From: CAYLLT01 sp964384465
GTDB taxonomy: Bacteria; Planctomycetota; Phycisphaerae; UBA1845; PWPN01
Direction: 5' to 3'
NCBI GenBank assembly: GCA_964384465.1
Contig: CAYLLT010000002.1
Location: forward strand, 1 to 64,000
DNA: 64,000 bases
The position numbers were made by a program, and so were the translations under genes. How positions within the stretch are numbered: the stretch's first letter is position 1; the number at the start of each line of letters is the position of its first letter. The notes beneath the pieces are model-generated. The model was not told the DNA's origin. It searched no databases and was given only the letters and a program-made list of their open reading frames with translations. This document shows positions 1 to 8,716 of this stretch, in pieces.

Positions 1-60
1 AGGTTAAACCACGAGCTTATGAGCGAGACGAAAAGCTACCTGCGGAATCGCTGGGTGTGA
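1..60 (+). CDS. C-terminal end of an unidentified gene entering from the left
   Basis: Frame 1 is open from the window edge to a TGA at 58-60 and encodes about 19 residues ending in SYLRNRWV. This is too little to identify a family. It is called a gene end only because the frame is open to the edge, the composition is protein-like, and no other gene claims the first 128 bases. The GTGAAA-type repeat begins at its stop codon. Confidence 0.35.
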   Translation, partial: RLNHELMSETKSYLRNRWV

Positions 61-94
61 AAGTGAGAAGGTGTGAAAGTGAAAGTGTGAAGTG
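55..94. repeat. GTGTGAAAGTGA short tandem repeat
   Basis: Irregular reiteration of GTGAAA and GTGTGAA words over about 40 bases, starting at the stop of the partial gene. The neighbouring sequence has no such periodicity. It looks like a low-complexity intergenic repeat. Function unknown. Confidence 0.5.
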
Positions 95-128
95 CGGCGC
101 GCGTTTTTTCAAGCCGGGGCTAATCAGG

Positions 129-1334
129 TCATTGCCAGAAGGCGACGGCGGAGCAGGTGACGCAGGTGCCGCTCGAGGGGTCAACCGCCTGGTGGTAGCG
201 CAGCAACTCGGCTTGCGATCCGGGCAGGGCGGTCATCAGGGCGTAGATGCATCCGGCGCTGCACACGCGCGTGTTGTTCTGACGACGGGTGAGGGTCTCG
301 ACGAAAGCTTCACCGCTGCCGGCGACGACGTTGCCGAGCGCTTCGTGATCGGATCGTTCGATCCGATGGAGAAAATCGGCATCGAGGTCCTGCTGATCGC
401 CGAATCGCGAGCCGACGTGGCTGAGGTCGGCGCCGGCGATAATCACGGTGGGGGTGGCGTCATCGCGCGCGAGCTGGCCCAGCGTTTCGGCGAAGAGTCG
501 CAGATCGACGCCTTGGCCATCGCGCGGAGCGGTGCCGGTGGGGCCGCAGGGGTCGGGGCAGAGGATGGGCACGATCTCGAACTGCCCGGCCCCGAAAAGG
601 TGCTGGAGGATCAGAACCTGCAATTCGACGGAATGCTCCTGCTGGTGATCGAACTCGTGCTCACAGAGATCGGCCGAGAGCCGCTCCTGGAGTGACGACA
701 GAAATGCACGATCCGTGCGGGTGGTGCCCAGCGGCGTCTGGAAGTCCTTGCCCGTCGCAACCACGGACGTTCCCCGGCCGAAATGATTGGTGCCCAGGAG
801 GACGAATCGTTTAGCCGGCGGGATCGTGGCCAATACGCCGTAGGCATCCGCATAGCAGGGCGTCCCCCGGCCGAAATCCAGATGGGGGGCGATAAGCCCG
901 GCCAGCCGCCGGCCGTTGCTGCCGGTCACGCAGGCCCGGCATTCGAGCAACATGCGGGCGATCGTAGGGACCAAACCATCCCCTGAGCCGCGATCCCCAT
1001 CGGAGATCCGGGCGGGAGCAGATCGATACGCATCGACCAACGACTGGAAATGCTCGGCAAACGACTCGCTGTCGAGGTAGTGGGCGGAATCCAATTGTTC
1101 GATCATTTTGGCCAACTCAGCAGCCGGAAGCGGCCGGCCGAACTGCTCAGCAAAGCCCCTGGAGATGTCGTCGAGGCTGTGCCGGCCGTCCAATAACGAC
1201 AGGATGAACAGGGCGGGGCCGGAAATGGCCATGCTGCCGGACGCCAGACGGGATGGATCGTTCACGACCAAAAGGTGTTGTCCGTCCTGATCGACGGGAA
1301 AGACCTCCACGGGTCTGAGCCTGGGATTATCCAT
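129..1334 (-). CDS. MEMO-family (AmmeMemoRadiSam system protein B-like) protein with N-terminal PqqD-like domain
   Basis: 401 aa. Residues about 145-400 match the MEMO1/AmmeMemoRadiSam-B fold: IAPHLDFGRG (H151), LLGTNHFG (H184), EHSVELQV (H234) and GADLSHVG (D303, H306) are the conserved positions that in MEMO proteins line a dioxygenase-like metal site. Residues 1-100 form a separate small helical domain (LLDGRHSLDDISRGFAEQFG) resembling the PqqD/peptide-recognition winged helix. Bacterial homologues usually travel with an AMMECR1 protein and a radical SAM enzyme, but neither lies within the window. A CxxC near the end (CVTCSAV) is unusual. The family call is firm; the substrate is unknown. 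Confidence 0.85.
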   Translation of the reverse strand: MDNPRLRPVEVFPVDQDGQHLLVVNDPSRLASGSMAISGPALFILSLLDGRHSLDDISRGFAEQFGRPLPAAELAKMIEQLDSAHYLDSESFAEHFQSLVDAYRSAPARISDGDRGSGDGLVPTIARMLLECRACVTGSNGRRLAGLIAPHLDFGRGTPCYADAYGVLATIPPAKRFVLLGTNHFGRGTSVVATGKDFQTPLGTTRTDRAFLSSLQERLSADLCEHEFDHQQEHSVELQVLILQHLFGAGQFEIVPILCPDPCGPTGTAPRDGQGVDLRLFAETLGQLARDDATPTVIIAGADLSHVGSRFGDQQDLDADFLHRIERSDHEALGNVVAGSGEAFVETLTRRQNNTRVCSAGCIYALMTALPGSQAELLRYHQAVDPSSGTCVTCSAVAFWQ

Positions 1335-1365
1335 CGAGGATGGCTCCGGGGAACTCCCTATCCGC

Positions 1366-1436
1366 AGGACCGCGGCAATTTATTGCCGTTCTGTCGTTGC
1401 GGACGCGAGCTTGCGGCAATAAATTGCCGCAGTCCT
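1366..1436. repeat. AGGACC-family palindromic element, copy 1
   Basis: Outer arms AGGAC (1366) and GTCCT (ending 1436) enclose a 7-bp hairpin CGGCAAT-TT-ATTGCCG (1373-1388) and an 8-bp hairpin GCGGCAAT-AA-ATTGCCGC (1413-1430). Sequence and layout match the elements at 2000-2050, 6266-6349 and 15571-15594. Confidence 0.85.
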
Positions 1437-1516
1437 ATCGAAAAGGCAACCCGCTAAATCGTCACACATCCGGATCCAGGGGGCATTTGCCAGCGGCAAT
1501 ACAGCCTCGATATACT

Positions 1517-1993
1517 ATGGCACGTTCAGGGGAGAGTCGAACACAGGAACGTTACTTGCCGATCGCCCGGACGATCTGGTTAATCGCACTGACGCTGGTG
1601 GCGACGCTGTTGCCGGCGAGTGCCCGGCTTGCGCCGGCCAAGGCGGAGAAGCCCAAGCCCGCCGATGAGCAGGCCCAGCCGTCTGCGCCCGTTGCGAATA
1701 AGCCGGAGAGCAATGCCGAGAATCCGGAAAAGAAGTCGGAAGAGCACAAATCGCCGAAGCACGCGAAGGTCGCGCCGAATCCGGACCTTTGGGATGGCGG
1801 GTCCACGCGGCTGGTCAGCGGCGGCTCCGGCAAGATCATTATCGCCGCCTTTCTACGTCATGACGCCGGCTCGCGCATCGCATCGGTCAATCGCCATCCG
1901 ATCGCAACAGCCATCTCCACGATCCCATGCGGATTGTCGCAACTTTCCCGGCTCACCTGCCGGAATGCCCACGCGCCACCCATCGCGATCTGA
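1517..1993 (+). CDS. Hypothetical secreted or membrane-anchored protein, Pro/Lys/Glu-rich
   Basis: 158 aa from the ATG at 1517. The frame is open further upstream, but those codons run through the palindromic repeat and look non-coding. Residues 1-18 are basic, 19-36 (TIWLIALTLVATLLPASA) form a signal peptide or membrane helix, and about 40-85 are a low-complexity Lys/Pro/Glu stretch. The last 50 residues look less protein-like, so a frameshift or gene decay after about 1850 is possible. It lies upstream of secDF, where many bacteria carry yajC, but I see no YajC motif. No function assigned. Confidence 0.4.
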   Translation: MARSGESRTQERYLPIARTIWLIALTLVATLLPASARLAPAKAEKPKPADEQAQPSAPVANKPESNAENPEKKSEEHKSPKHAKVAPNPDLWDGGSTRLVSGGSGKIIIAAFLRHDAGSRIASVNRHPIATAISTIPCGLSQLSRLTCRNAHAPPIAI

Positions 1994-1999
1994 ACCACA

Positions 2000-2050
2000 A
2001 GGACCGCGGCAATTCATTGCCGCAATGCGTCAACAAGTTGACGCGGTCCT
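2000..2050. repeat. AGGACC-family palindromic element, copy 2 (perfect three-way junction)
   Basis: The clearest copy. AGGACC (2000-2005) pairs with GGTCCT (2045-2050). Between them lie two perfect 8-bp hairpins, GCGGCAAT-TC-ATTGCCGC (2006-2023) and GCGTCAAC-AA-GTTGACGC (2027-2044), separated by AAT. Every base except the linker and loops is paired. It sits about 100 nt before the secDF start. Confidence 0.9.
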
Positions 2051-2153
2051 GACTGCTGGTTTATGACGTTGGTATCCTTTCCGCATCGCATGGGTTAGTT
2101 CGCCGGTCGGCTGCTCAAGGACAAACTAGAAGAAGAGATATTGAGGATCAATC

Positions 2154-5100
2154 ATGGGCGAAAAGAATCTTTGGTCGAAGCTGGGTCTCATCGTCCTGCT
2201 GGTGGGGGTGAGCATTTGGCAGATCTTCCCGATGAAGAAGGACACGAGCTGGCGGGACCGGCTCAAGGCGGGCATCGACCTGGCGGGCGGTGCGAGCCTG
2301 TTGTTCGAGATCGACGATTCCGGCTTGCAGCCGGCCGAGAAGGCCAACCTGGCGGAGCGCGTGGCGACCATCCTGAAGGAGCGCGTGGATCCGCAGGGCA
2401 ACCGCAATCTGGTCTGGCGGCCGATCGGTCGGAACCGGCTGGAGATTCAGATGCCGCGGCCACCGGCGGCACAGAAGGAGCACCGCGAGGCCCTGGAGAA
2501 GGCCCGCAGCGCGATACTGGCCACGAATATCACCGAGGCTCAGATCCGCGCCGCACTGGGTATGCCGCCCGAGCAGCGCAAGCAGGCGTTTGCCGAGATG
2601 TCGCGGGTGGTGAAATCGCGCCAGCCGCTGTTCGATCGGCTCGCAGCCGCGGATGAGAAGTACACGCAGTTGACCACCACGCAGCCTTCAACGCAACCGG
2701 CCTCAACGCGACCGGCGTCCACTCAACCGGCCGATGTCGCGCAGGAGGCGGACCGCGCCATCAGCGAGCGGAACCAGCTCATCGACGATCTGCTCAAGAC
2801 GAACCTCGATCCGCGCGTGCTCGGCGACGTGCTGGAGTTGGGCAAGACTACCGACGCGCGCAAGGATAGTCTGCGCAAGCTCAAGGAGGCGCATCCCGAT
2901 CTGACCGCGCTGATTGACCAGATGACCGAGAGCCACGATGCCTTCTCCGGCGAGAAGGGCGCTCTCGACGACACGTCCGACCTGCTCCGGCTGCTCCGGG
3001 GGGCGGGTGTGCTGGAGTACCGCATCCTGGCCCAGCGCAGCAGCAGCAACCCGGAGATGACCGACTCCTCCAAACCGAAGTACAACGAGCCGATCGCCAA
3101 GTACGTCGATCAACTGTCGAAGTACGGCCCGCGCCCGCGTCCGGGCGACAACTACCGCTGGTTCAAGATCACCAAGGCGGAGGAGTCCAAGGGCTTCCCC
3201 GATCCACCGTATGTCGTTAAGGAATACATGGGTTCTAAATACGTCCTGTCGCATTCCACGCAAGACATGGGGCTGGTGAAGGGCGACAGTTGGACGCTGC
3301 GCAGCGCGGGCCAGGGACGCGACCAGATGGGCCGGATCGCGGTGAATTTTTCACTGTCTTCGCACGGCAAATTCGGCCGGCTGACCGGCGACAACATCGG
3401 CCGGCCTTTGTCGATTTTCCTTGATGAAGAGGCGATTTCGGCCGCCACCATTCAGAGCCAGATCAACGATCACGGCGAGATCACCGGCAGCTTCACGCCG
3501 GAATACGTGAATTACGTGGTGAACACGCTGGAGGCGGGGGCGCTGCCGGCGCGGTTGAAGGAAGTTCCGCTCCAGGAAAAGAGCGTCGGGCCTTCACTGG
3601 GCGAGACCAACCGCCGCATGGGCACGCGGGCCATCATGATCTCGTTCCTGCTGACGATCGCGTTCATGGCTGTGTACTACACGTACAATGGCTTCATCGC
3701 CGACATCGCGCTGCTCATGAACCTGGTCATCACGCTGGGCGTCATGTCGTTCCTCCAGGCCACGTTCACGCTGCCGGGCATCGCCGGGCTTATCCTGACG
3801 CTGGGTATGGCGGTGGACGCCAACGTGCTCATCTATGAACGCATGCGCGAAGAGTTGCAGCGGGGGGTCTCTGCGCGCATGGCGGTCAAGCTGGGTTACG
3901 AGAAGGCGTTCAGCGCGATTTTCGACTCGAACCTGACCACCATTCTCACCGCGGCGATCCTCGCCTGGATCGGCAGCGAGGAGATAAAAGGCTTCGGGCT
4001 CACGCTGGGCATCGGCCTGTGCATCAGCATGTTCACGGCCCTGTTCGTCACGCGGCAATACTACAACATTATGGTCCCAACGATACTGAACCAGCAGGAG
4101 ACGCGGCGGGCCTGGTGGGGGACGGGCATCTTGGCGATCGTCGGCGGAACCTTTTTGGCATTGGGGTGGTTATTCAATTCGGCGGATCAGCGGCCGGATT
4201 CGAACCTGATCGGGCTCGGCAAGTTCGTTCTGATCCTGTTTGGGACAGCCGCTTTGCTGATGCTGAGCCTGTGGGCGTTTCGCCTCGCCTATCGGGCGTC
4301 CGGGCACCAGAAGGCGAACCGTCTGCCCATGATGAAGCTGATGAGCGCGCCTTCCATCGACTGGATGGGCAAGTATCGGATTTTCTGGGCGATCTCGTGC
4401 GTGACCATAACGGCCGGGTTCATCCTCATGTGGATCGGGCTGAAGGATAAGAAGCTGATGGACATCGAGTTCGTCGGCGGGACGAGCGTCCAGGTCCAAC
4501 TCAAGGACGAACACAAAGACCTGACCGACGAGAAGTTTTTGGCGTACATTACGGGTCCCCGCCCGGACAAAGGGGTGGATGCGGCAGGTTGGCTGCGGAA
4601 TGCGGCCAAACAGTTGGATAGCGCCTCGGTGACATCGTTGGGCGAGGCCCGCTATGTCATCAGCACGCCGGAGAAATTGACCACCGCGCAGTTACAGGCG
4701 CTGCTGACGCCGAAGTTTGAGGACTTTGTTTCGCGGGGTGCGTTCACGCCGGCTGAAGGCGGCGCGGCGGTGCAGCTCGATCCGGAGAAAGCGCGGACGG
4801 CCTTACCGGATACGGCGGCGGTTCAGCGGAAGGTGAAGGATGCGGCCGGGTATGCCCGCGATGCCGCGGAGCGACTGGGCGGGGCTCGCACCCAAAGCGT
4901 CGTGGAGGAGACGGCCAGCGGCGAGACGCGGAAGGCATTCGAGATCATCACGGCGGAGACTCGCCGGCCGGTGGTATCGGAGGCCCTCCTTGCCTCTATC
5001 GGGGATCTTCTCCAGGCCAAGCAGCCCATCGACGCGCACCTGGTGAAAGACGCGGATCGTGCGCCCGAAGGGATTTTTGAAATCAAGCAGGAGGACAACG

Positions 5101-6233
5101 TCCTGGCGGATGTGACCGGCGGCAATTCGCAGGAGCCGGTGGGGATATTCAAAGGTGGAGCGGTCCTGGTGTTTGACGATCTGAAGCCGCCGCAGACCAC
5201 CGGCGAGGTGTCGCAGCGTCTGCGCGAGATGAGGCTCCAACCGGAGTTTGAGGGGATTTCGTGGCGGAGTTTCAAGGTGGTCGGGCTGGAACCCGCGTCA
5301 ACCATCGTCGGATCGGCCGGGAACCCGCTGTTCAAAAAGGTGGCGATCGTGGTGAACGATCCCAATATTCCGTCCTTCGATTCCAAGGATACCTGGCGGA
5401 CCGAAGTGGCCGAAAAGGAGCTCTCGCTCGCCCAGGCGGCGCTGGCCAGCACGCAGCCGCTCCAGCGCGTGACGCAGTTCGCGCCGCAGGTCGCCAGTGA
5501 AGCGGCCCAGAAGGCGATTATCGCAGTCATCCTGTCGCTGATCGCGATCGCGGCGTATCTGTGGGTGCGGTTCGGCTCGGCCGAGTTCGGCCTAGCGGGC
5601 ATCTTGGCGTTGTACCACGACGTGGCCGTCGCGCTGGCGTGCGTGATCGCGTGCCACTACGTGTACAAAACACCCATCGGGAAATTCCTCGGGTTGCAGG
5701 ACTTCAAGATCGATCTGAACATCATCGCGGCCCTGCTGACGATCATCGGTTACTCGATCAATGACTCCATCGTGATCTTCGACCGTATCCGCGAGAACCG
5801 CGGGCGGCTGGCGACGGTGTCGCCCAAGTTGATCAACGATTCGATCAACCAAACGCTGTCGCGAACCATCCTGACGGTGTTTACGGTGTTCATCGTGGTG
5901 GTGGTCATGTACATCTGGGGCGGAGCGGGGATCAAGGGTTTTGCCTTCACCATGATCATCGGGTGCATCACCGGCACGTACAGCACGTTTGCCATCGCGA
6001 CGCCGATGGTGCATCACACCAAGGTGATGTGGGTCGTGACCATCATCATTACCGCGCTGACCGCGGCCGGCGTGGTGCTGATGGCGGTTCCGAATTTGGT
6101 CGCGCAATTAATCCTGCTGGGGACCATCGCCGCCCTGACAGCCGTGGCGCTGATGAAGTTCCTCGCGGCGGGATCGGCCGGCGCGGCTCCGCGGCCGGCG
6201 GCGAAAATGGGAGCGTTCCCGGTGCGGCAGTGA
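2154..6233 (+). CDS. secDF: Protein translocase subunit SecDF (fused SecD-SecF)
   Basis: 1359 aa. SecDF uses the proton gradient to assist Sec-dependent export. Residues about 8-25 are the first membrane helix, followed by the SecD periplasmic domain (GIDLAGGASLLFEID at about 40). The SecD six-helix bundle spans about 483-645 (GLILTLGMAVDANVLIYERM). SecF starts near 735 (YRIFWAISCVTITAG) with its bundle at about 1119-1320 (GYSINDSIVIFDRIRENRG). Two oddities: a linker of four TQP/TRP units at about 173-195, and a region of about 350 residues between the first SecF helix and the SecF bundle, far larger than the usual SecF periplasmic P1 domain. ATG follows a weak GAGGA. Certain at family level. 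Confidence 0.97.
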   Translation: MGEKNLWSKLGLIVLLVGVSIWQIFPMKKDTSWRDRLKAGIDLAGGASLLFEIDDSGLQPAEKANLAERVATILKERVDPQGNRNLVWRPIGRNRLEIQMPRPPAAQKEHREALEKARSAILATNITEAQIRAALGMPPEQRKQAFAEMSRVVKSRQPLFDRLAAADEKYTQLTTTQPSTQPASTRPASTQPADVAQEADRAISERNQLIDDLLKTNLDPRVLGDVLELGKTTDARKDSLRKLKEAHPDLTALIDQMTESHDAFSGEKGALDDTSDLLRLLRGAGVLEYRILAQRSSSNPEMTDSSKPKYNEPIAKYVDQLSKYGPRPRPGDNYRWFKITKAEESKGFPDPPYVVKEYMGSKYVLSHSTQDMGLVKGDSWTLRSAGQGRDQMGRIAVNFSLSSHGKFGRLTGDNIGRPLSIFLDEEAISAATIQSQINDHGEITGSFTPEYVNYVVNTLEAGALPARLKEVPLQEKSVGPSLGETNRRMGTRAIMISFLLTIAFMAVYYTYNGFIADIALLMNLVITLGVMSFLQATFTLPGIAGLILTLGMAVDANVLIYERMREELQRGVSARMAVKLGYEKAFSAIFDSNLTTILTAAILAWIGSEEIKGFGLTLGIGLCISMFTALFVTRQYYNIMVPTILNQQETRRAWWGTGILAIVGGTFLALGWLFNSADQRPDSNLIGLGKFVLILFGTAALLMLSLWAFRLAYRASGHQKANRLPMMKLMSAPSIDWMGKYRIFWAISCVTITAGFILMWIGLKDKKLMDIEFVGGTSVQVQLKDEHKDLTDEKFLAYITGPRPDKGVDAAGWLRNAAKQLDSASVTSLGEARYVISTPEKLTTAQLQALLTPKFEDFVSRGAFTPAEGGAAVQLDPEKARTALPDTAAVQRKVKDAAGYARDAAERLGGARTQSVVEETASGETRKAFEIITAETRRPVVSEALLASIGDLLQAKQPIDAHLVKDADRAPEGIFEIKQEDNVLADVTGGNSQEPVGIFKGGAVLVFDDLKPPQTTGEVSQRLREMRLQPEFEGISWRSFKVVGLEPASTIVGSAGNPLFKKVAIVVNDPNIPSFDSKDTWRTEVAEKELSLAQAALASTQPLQRVTQFAPQVASEAAQKAIIAVILSLIAIAAYLWVRFGSAEFGLAGILALYHDVAVALACVIACHYVYKTPIGKFLGLQDFKIDLNIIAALLTIIGYSINDSIVIFDRIRENRGRLATVSPKLINDSINQTLSRTILTVFTVFIVVVVMYIWGGAGIKGFAFTMIIGCITGTYSTFAIATPMVHHTKVMWVVTIIITALTAAGVVLMAVPNLVAQLILLGTIAALTAVALMKFLAAGSAGAAPRPAAKMGAFPVRQ

Positions 6234-6265
6234 AGCGATCACATCAAGGACGCTGACAGATCGGA

Positions 6266-6349
6266 AGGACCACGACAATTTATTGTCGCGATCCTGTTTC
6301 CGGGACGCGGAATGAATCCGCATTGGCGCCAACAAGTTGACGCGGTCCT
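6266..6349. repeat. AGGACC-family palindromic element, copy 3 (three hairpins)
   Basis: Outer arms AGGACC and GGTCCT (6344-6349). Inside are CGACAAT-TT-ATTGTCG (6273-6288), GCGGA-ATGAA-TCCGC (6307-6321) and GCGCCAAC-AA-GTTGACGC (6326-6343, one mismatch). Hairpin 1 carries compensatory changes relative to copies 1 and 2 (GCGGCAAT/ATTGCCGC becomes CGACAAT/ATTGTCG), which supports selection on pairing. It lies in the convergent gap between secDF and the epimerase-like gene and could act as a terminator for both. Confidence 0.85.
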
Positions 6350-6365
6350 GCGGATTATTCAACAA

Positions 6366-7205
6366 TCATCCGACGTATCGCCGCAGGAAGCGCAGGCCTT
6401 TCTGCGCGAGTTCGTCGCCGCTCTTGGCGAGCGGGCGCCAGATGCTGGCGGCGCGGGCGAGTTCCTTGATGGCGGGGACGAAGCTCTCGATGGTGATCCA
6501 GCGGTCGTACTTCATGCGGGCGAGCGCTCGCATCGTTTCATCCCAGGGCACGTGGCCGGTGCCGGGGATGCCGCGGTCATTTTCGCAGGTGTGCACGTGC
6601 GCGAGCCATTTCCGGCCGATCTGCTGGAGTGCCGCGACCGGGTCTTTCTCCTCGATGTTGGCGTGGAACGTGTCGTAGTGCACGCCCATACGCGGGCTAC
6701 CCACTTCCTTGCACAGGCGGAGCGTGTCGTCGGTCGTATTGACAAAATAGGTCTCGAACCGGTTGAGCGGCTCAATACCGACATTGATGTCCAGCTTCTC
6801 GGCCCGATCGGCCACTTTCCGCAAACCATTCACCGCATGTTTCCATTCGGCGTCGTTGCGTCCCCGGCCGACCAGCAGTCCCACCGGCGAATACAGCGGC
6901 CCGGCGAGACAATCGGCGCCGATCGCCTTGCTCACCTCCAGCACGTGGAGCAGATGATCGAGGGCCAGCTTGCGGTCCCTGGGGCCGGCGCCGATCAGCG
7001 AGCCGGTGACGTTGACGGTGCAGACGGTGCTGCCGAGGCCGTTGTTGTTGAGCGCCCGCCGCGTCGCCGGCACGTCCACCGCCTTCGGCGCGAAGATCGG
7101 AAACTCCACGCCGTCGAACCCCATGCGGCCGACCTTGTCGATCAGCTTGATCTCCTTTGTCGTGAAGCAGCCGGTCCACAGCATCAGGTCCACGCCGATT
7201 TTCAT
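6366..7205 (-). CDS. Sugar phosphate isomerase/epimerase (D-tagatose 3-epimerase-like TIM barrel)
   Basis: 279 aa from the ATG at 7205, chosen because AAAGGGA lies 5 nt upstream. An ATT-type codon further up is less likely. The protein is one TIM barrel of the AP-endonuclease-2/xylose-isomerase-like superfamily. The likely metal and catalytic ligands are E145 (VGIEPLNRFE), D178 (GVHYDTFHANIEE), H203/H205 (AHVHTCENDRG) and E240 (WITIESF), the pattern of ketose 3-epimerases and related enzymes. The substrate cannot be read from sequence. It is convergent with secDF, and the stop lies 17 nt from a palindromic element. Confidence 0.8.
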   Translation of the reverse strand: MKIGVDLMLWTGCFTTKEIKLIDKVGRMGFDGVEFPIFAPKAVDVPATRRALNNNGLGSTVCTVNVTGSLIGAGPRDRKLALDHLLHVLEVSKAIGADCLAGPLYSPVGLLVGRGRNDAEWKHAVNGLRKVADRAEKLDINVGIEPLNRFETYFVNTTDDTLRLCKEVGSPRMGVHYDTFHANIEEKDPVAALQQIGRKWLAHVHTCENDRGIPGTGHVPWDETMRALARMKYDRWITIESFVPAIKELARAASIWRPLAKSGDELAQKGLRFLRRYVG

Positions 7206-7228
7206 AACGTCCCTTTCGTTCAATGGAA

Positions 7229-7260
7229 CTCACCACGCAGACACGGAGTTCACGGAGAAG
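7229..7260. repeat. CTCACCACGCAGACACGGAG-type dispersed repeat
   Basis: A purine-rich word series (CACCACGCAGACACGG, TTCACGGAGAAG) between two minus-strand genes. A related sequence, CACCACGGAGACACGAAG, occurs at 37711, indicating a dispersed repeat family in this genome. No coding role. Confidence 0.55.
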
Positions 7261-7262
7261 AA

Positions 7263-8606
7263 TCACAATAACGCCCGCTGATCGTGTTCAGTTTCGAGTT
7301 CCGGCTCGGGCAGCAGCAGGTTCTGGGCGTCATCCGCAGGCAACTCGTGCACGTCGCGCAGCTTGCGCTCGATGGTCCGGGATTTGCTGGCCGCCCGGTC
7401 GATTTCATTCGAAGCCTGTTCCAACTTTTTCTTGACTCCTTCCAGAGTTACGCCGAATTTGCCGAACTCCGTCTTGACCGCGGCGAGTAGGTTCCAAACT
7501 TCGCTGGACCGCTGCTGGATCGCCAGCGTGTGGAAGCCCATCTGCAGGCTGTTCAGCAGCGCCCACAGCGTGGAGGGGCCGGCCACAACCACGCGGCAAT
7601 CCCGTTGAATAACATCCGTCAGGCCGACCCGCCGGACCACCTCGGCATAAAGCCCTTCCGTCGGCAGGAACATGATCGCGAAATCAGTCGTCATGGGCGG
7701 GTTCAGGTATTTCTCGCAGATGTCCTTCGCGCATTTCTTGATGCTGTTTTCGAGTTGTTTCACCGCCGCATCCGCGGCATCGGGGTCCGCCGCTTCCTGC
7801 GCTTCGAGCAATCGCTCATAATCCTCCTTCGGGAACTTCGCGTCGATCGGCAGCCAGACGATCTCCTCCCGGTTTTCGTTGCGGCCGGGCAGCTTGATCG
7901 CGAATTCCACGCGTTCGCCGCCGCCTTTCGTCGCAATGTTGCGACCAAATTGCTCCGGCGTGAGTACCTGTTCGAGCAAGGCCCCCAGTTGTATTTCTCC
8001 CCAACTGCCCCGCGTTTTGACGTTGGTGAGCACCCGTTTGAGGTCGCCCACGCCGGTGGCCAGCATCTGCATTTCGCCGAGACCCTTGTGGACCTGCTCC
8101 AGTCGTTCGCTCACCAGCTTGAAGGATTCGCCCAGTCGCTTTTCAAGCGTACCCTGGAGCTTTTCGTCCACCGTTGCCCGCATGGCATCGAGCTTGCGCG
8201 AATTGTCCTCCTGAAGCAGTTTGAGACGCTCGTCCACCGCCCCCTTCACGGCATCCAGCTTCTTCTCAATGGATTCGGTCAGTTTGCCCAGGTGGTTCGA
8301 GAACGCTTCGAGCCGGTTCTGCTGTATTTCCGAAATGCCTCCCAGGCTCTTGACCACCGTATCGTTCATTCCCTTCAACGAAGCGTTGACTTCCTCGCGG
8401 AGCTGCCGGGCATGTGTCCCGGATTCCTCCCGGTTCTTGGCGATCTCTTCGCGCAGCGTTCGTTCGCTGCGCTCCTGGCCGCGTTCGAGGTTCTCGAGGC
8501 AAGCGGCAATCAAAGCGTCACCGGTGCCTCGCCTCAGCAGTACGACAATCAACGCGGCGATCAGCAGCAGTACAGCGATTGCGAGCAGAATTGTGGTCTG
8601 GAGCAT
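7263..8606 (-). CDS. rmuC: RmuC-family DNA recombination protein
   Basis: 447 aa from the ATG at 8606. Upstream in-frame codons exist but are Arg/Pro-rich and lack a ribosome site. Residues 2-22 are a membrane anchor (TTILLAIAVLLLIAALIVVLL), about 35-190 a long coiled coil, and about 190-400 the RmuC domain with its nuclease-like core (GSWGEIQLGALLEQVL, IDAKFPKEDY, FLPTEGLYAEV). In E. coli RmuC limits recombination between inverted repeats, which is notable in a window so rich in inverted repeats. It is divergent from the permease gene. Confidence 0.92.
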   Translation of the reverse strand: MLQTTILLAIAVLLLIAALIVVLLRRGTGDALIAACLENLERGQERSERTLREEIAKNREESGTHARQLREEVNASLKGMNDTVVKSLGGISEIQQNRLEAFSNHLGKLTESIEKKLDAVKGAVDERLKLLQEDNSRKLDAMRATVDEKLQGTLEKRLGESFKLVSERLEQVHKGLGEMQMLATGVGDLKRVLTNVKTRGSWGEIQLGALLEQVLTPEQFGRNIATKGGGERVEFAIKLPGRNENREEIVWLPIDAKFPKEDYERLLEAQEAADPDAADAAVKQLENSIKKCAKDICEKYLNPPMTTDFAIMFLPTEGLYAEVVRRVGLTDVIQRDCRVVVAGPSTLWALLNSLQMGFHTLAIQQRSSEVWNLLAAVKTEFGKFGVTLEGVKKKLEQASNEIDRAASKSRTIERKLRDVHELPADDAQNLLLPEPELETEHDQRALL

Positions 8607-8716
8607 GAACGGTCTTTCCCGTCGAATGAAAGGAATCCTAAAGCAAGGCGACATTGCGGACAAGTTTCCGCCGCCCGCGTGCATCCGCCGCGATTTCCGA
8701 TTAACTTCAACCGCGC

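Noticed and set aside
1340..1516. Extending the small exported protein upstream to 1340
   Set aside because: Those codons run through the AGGACC palindromic element and show no protein character.
1517..1993. Calling the gene before secDF yajC
   Set aside because: Position fits, but the conserved YajC membrane and glycine pattern is not present.
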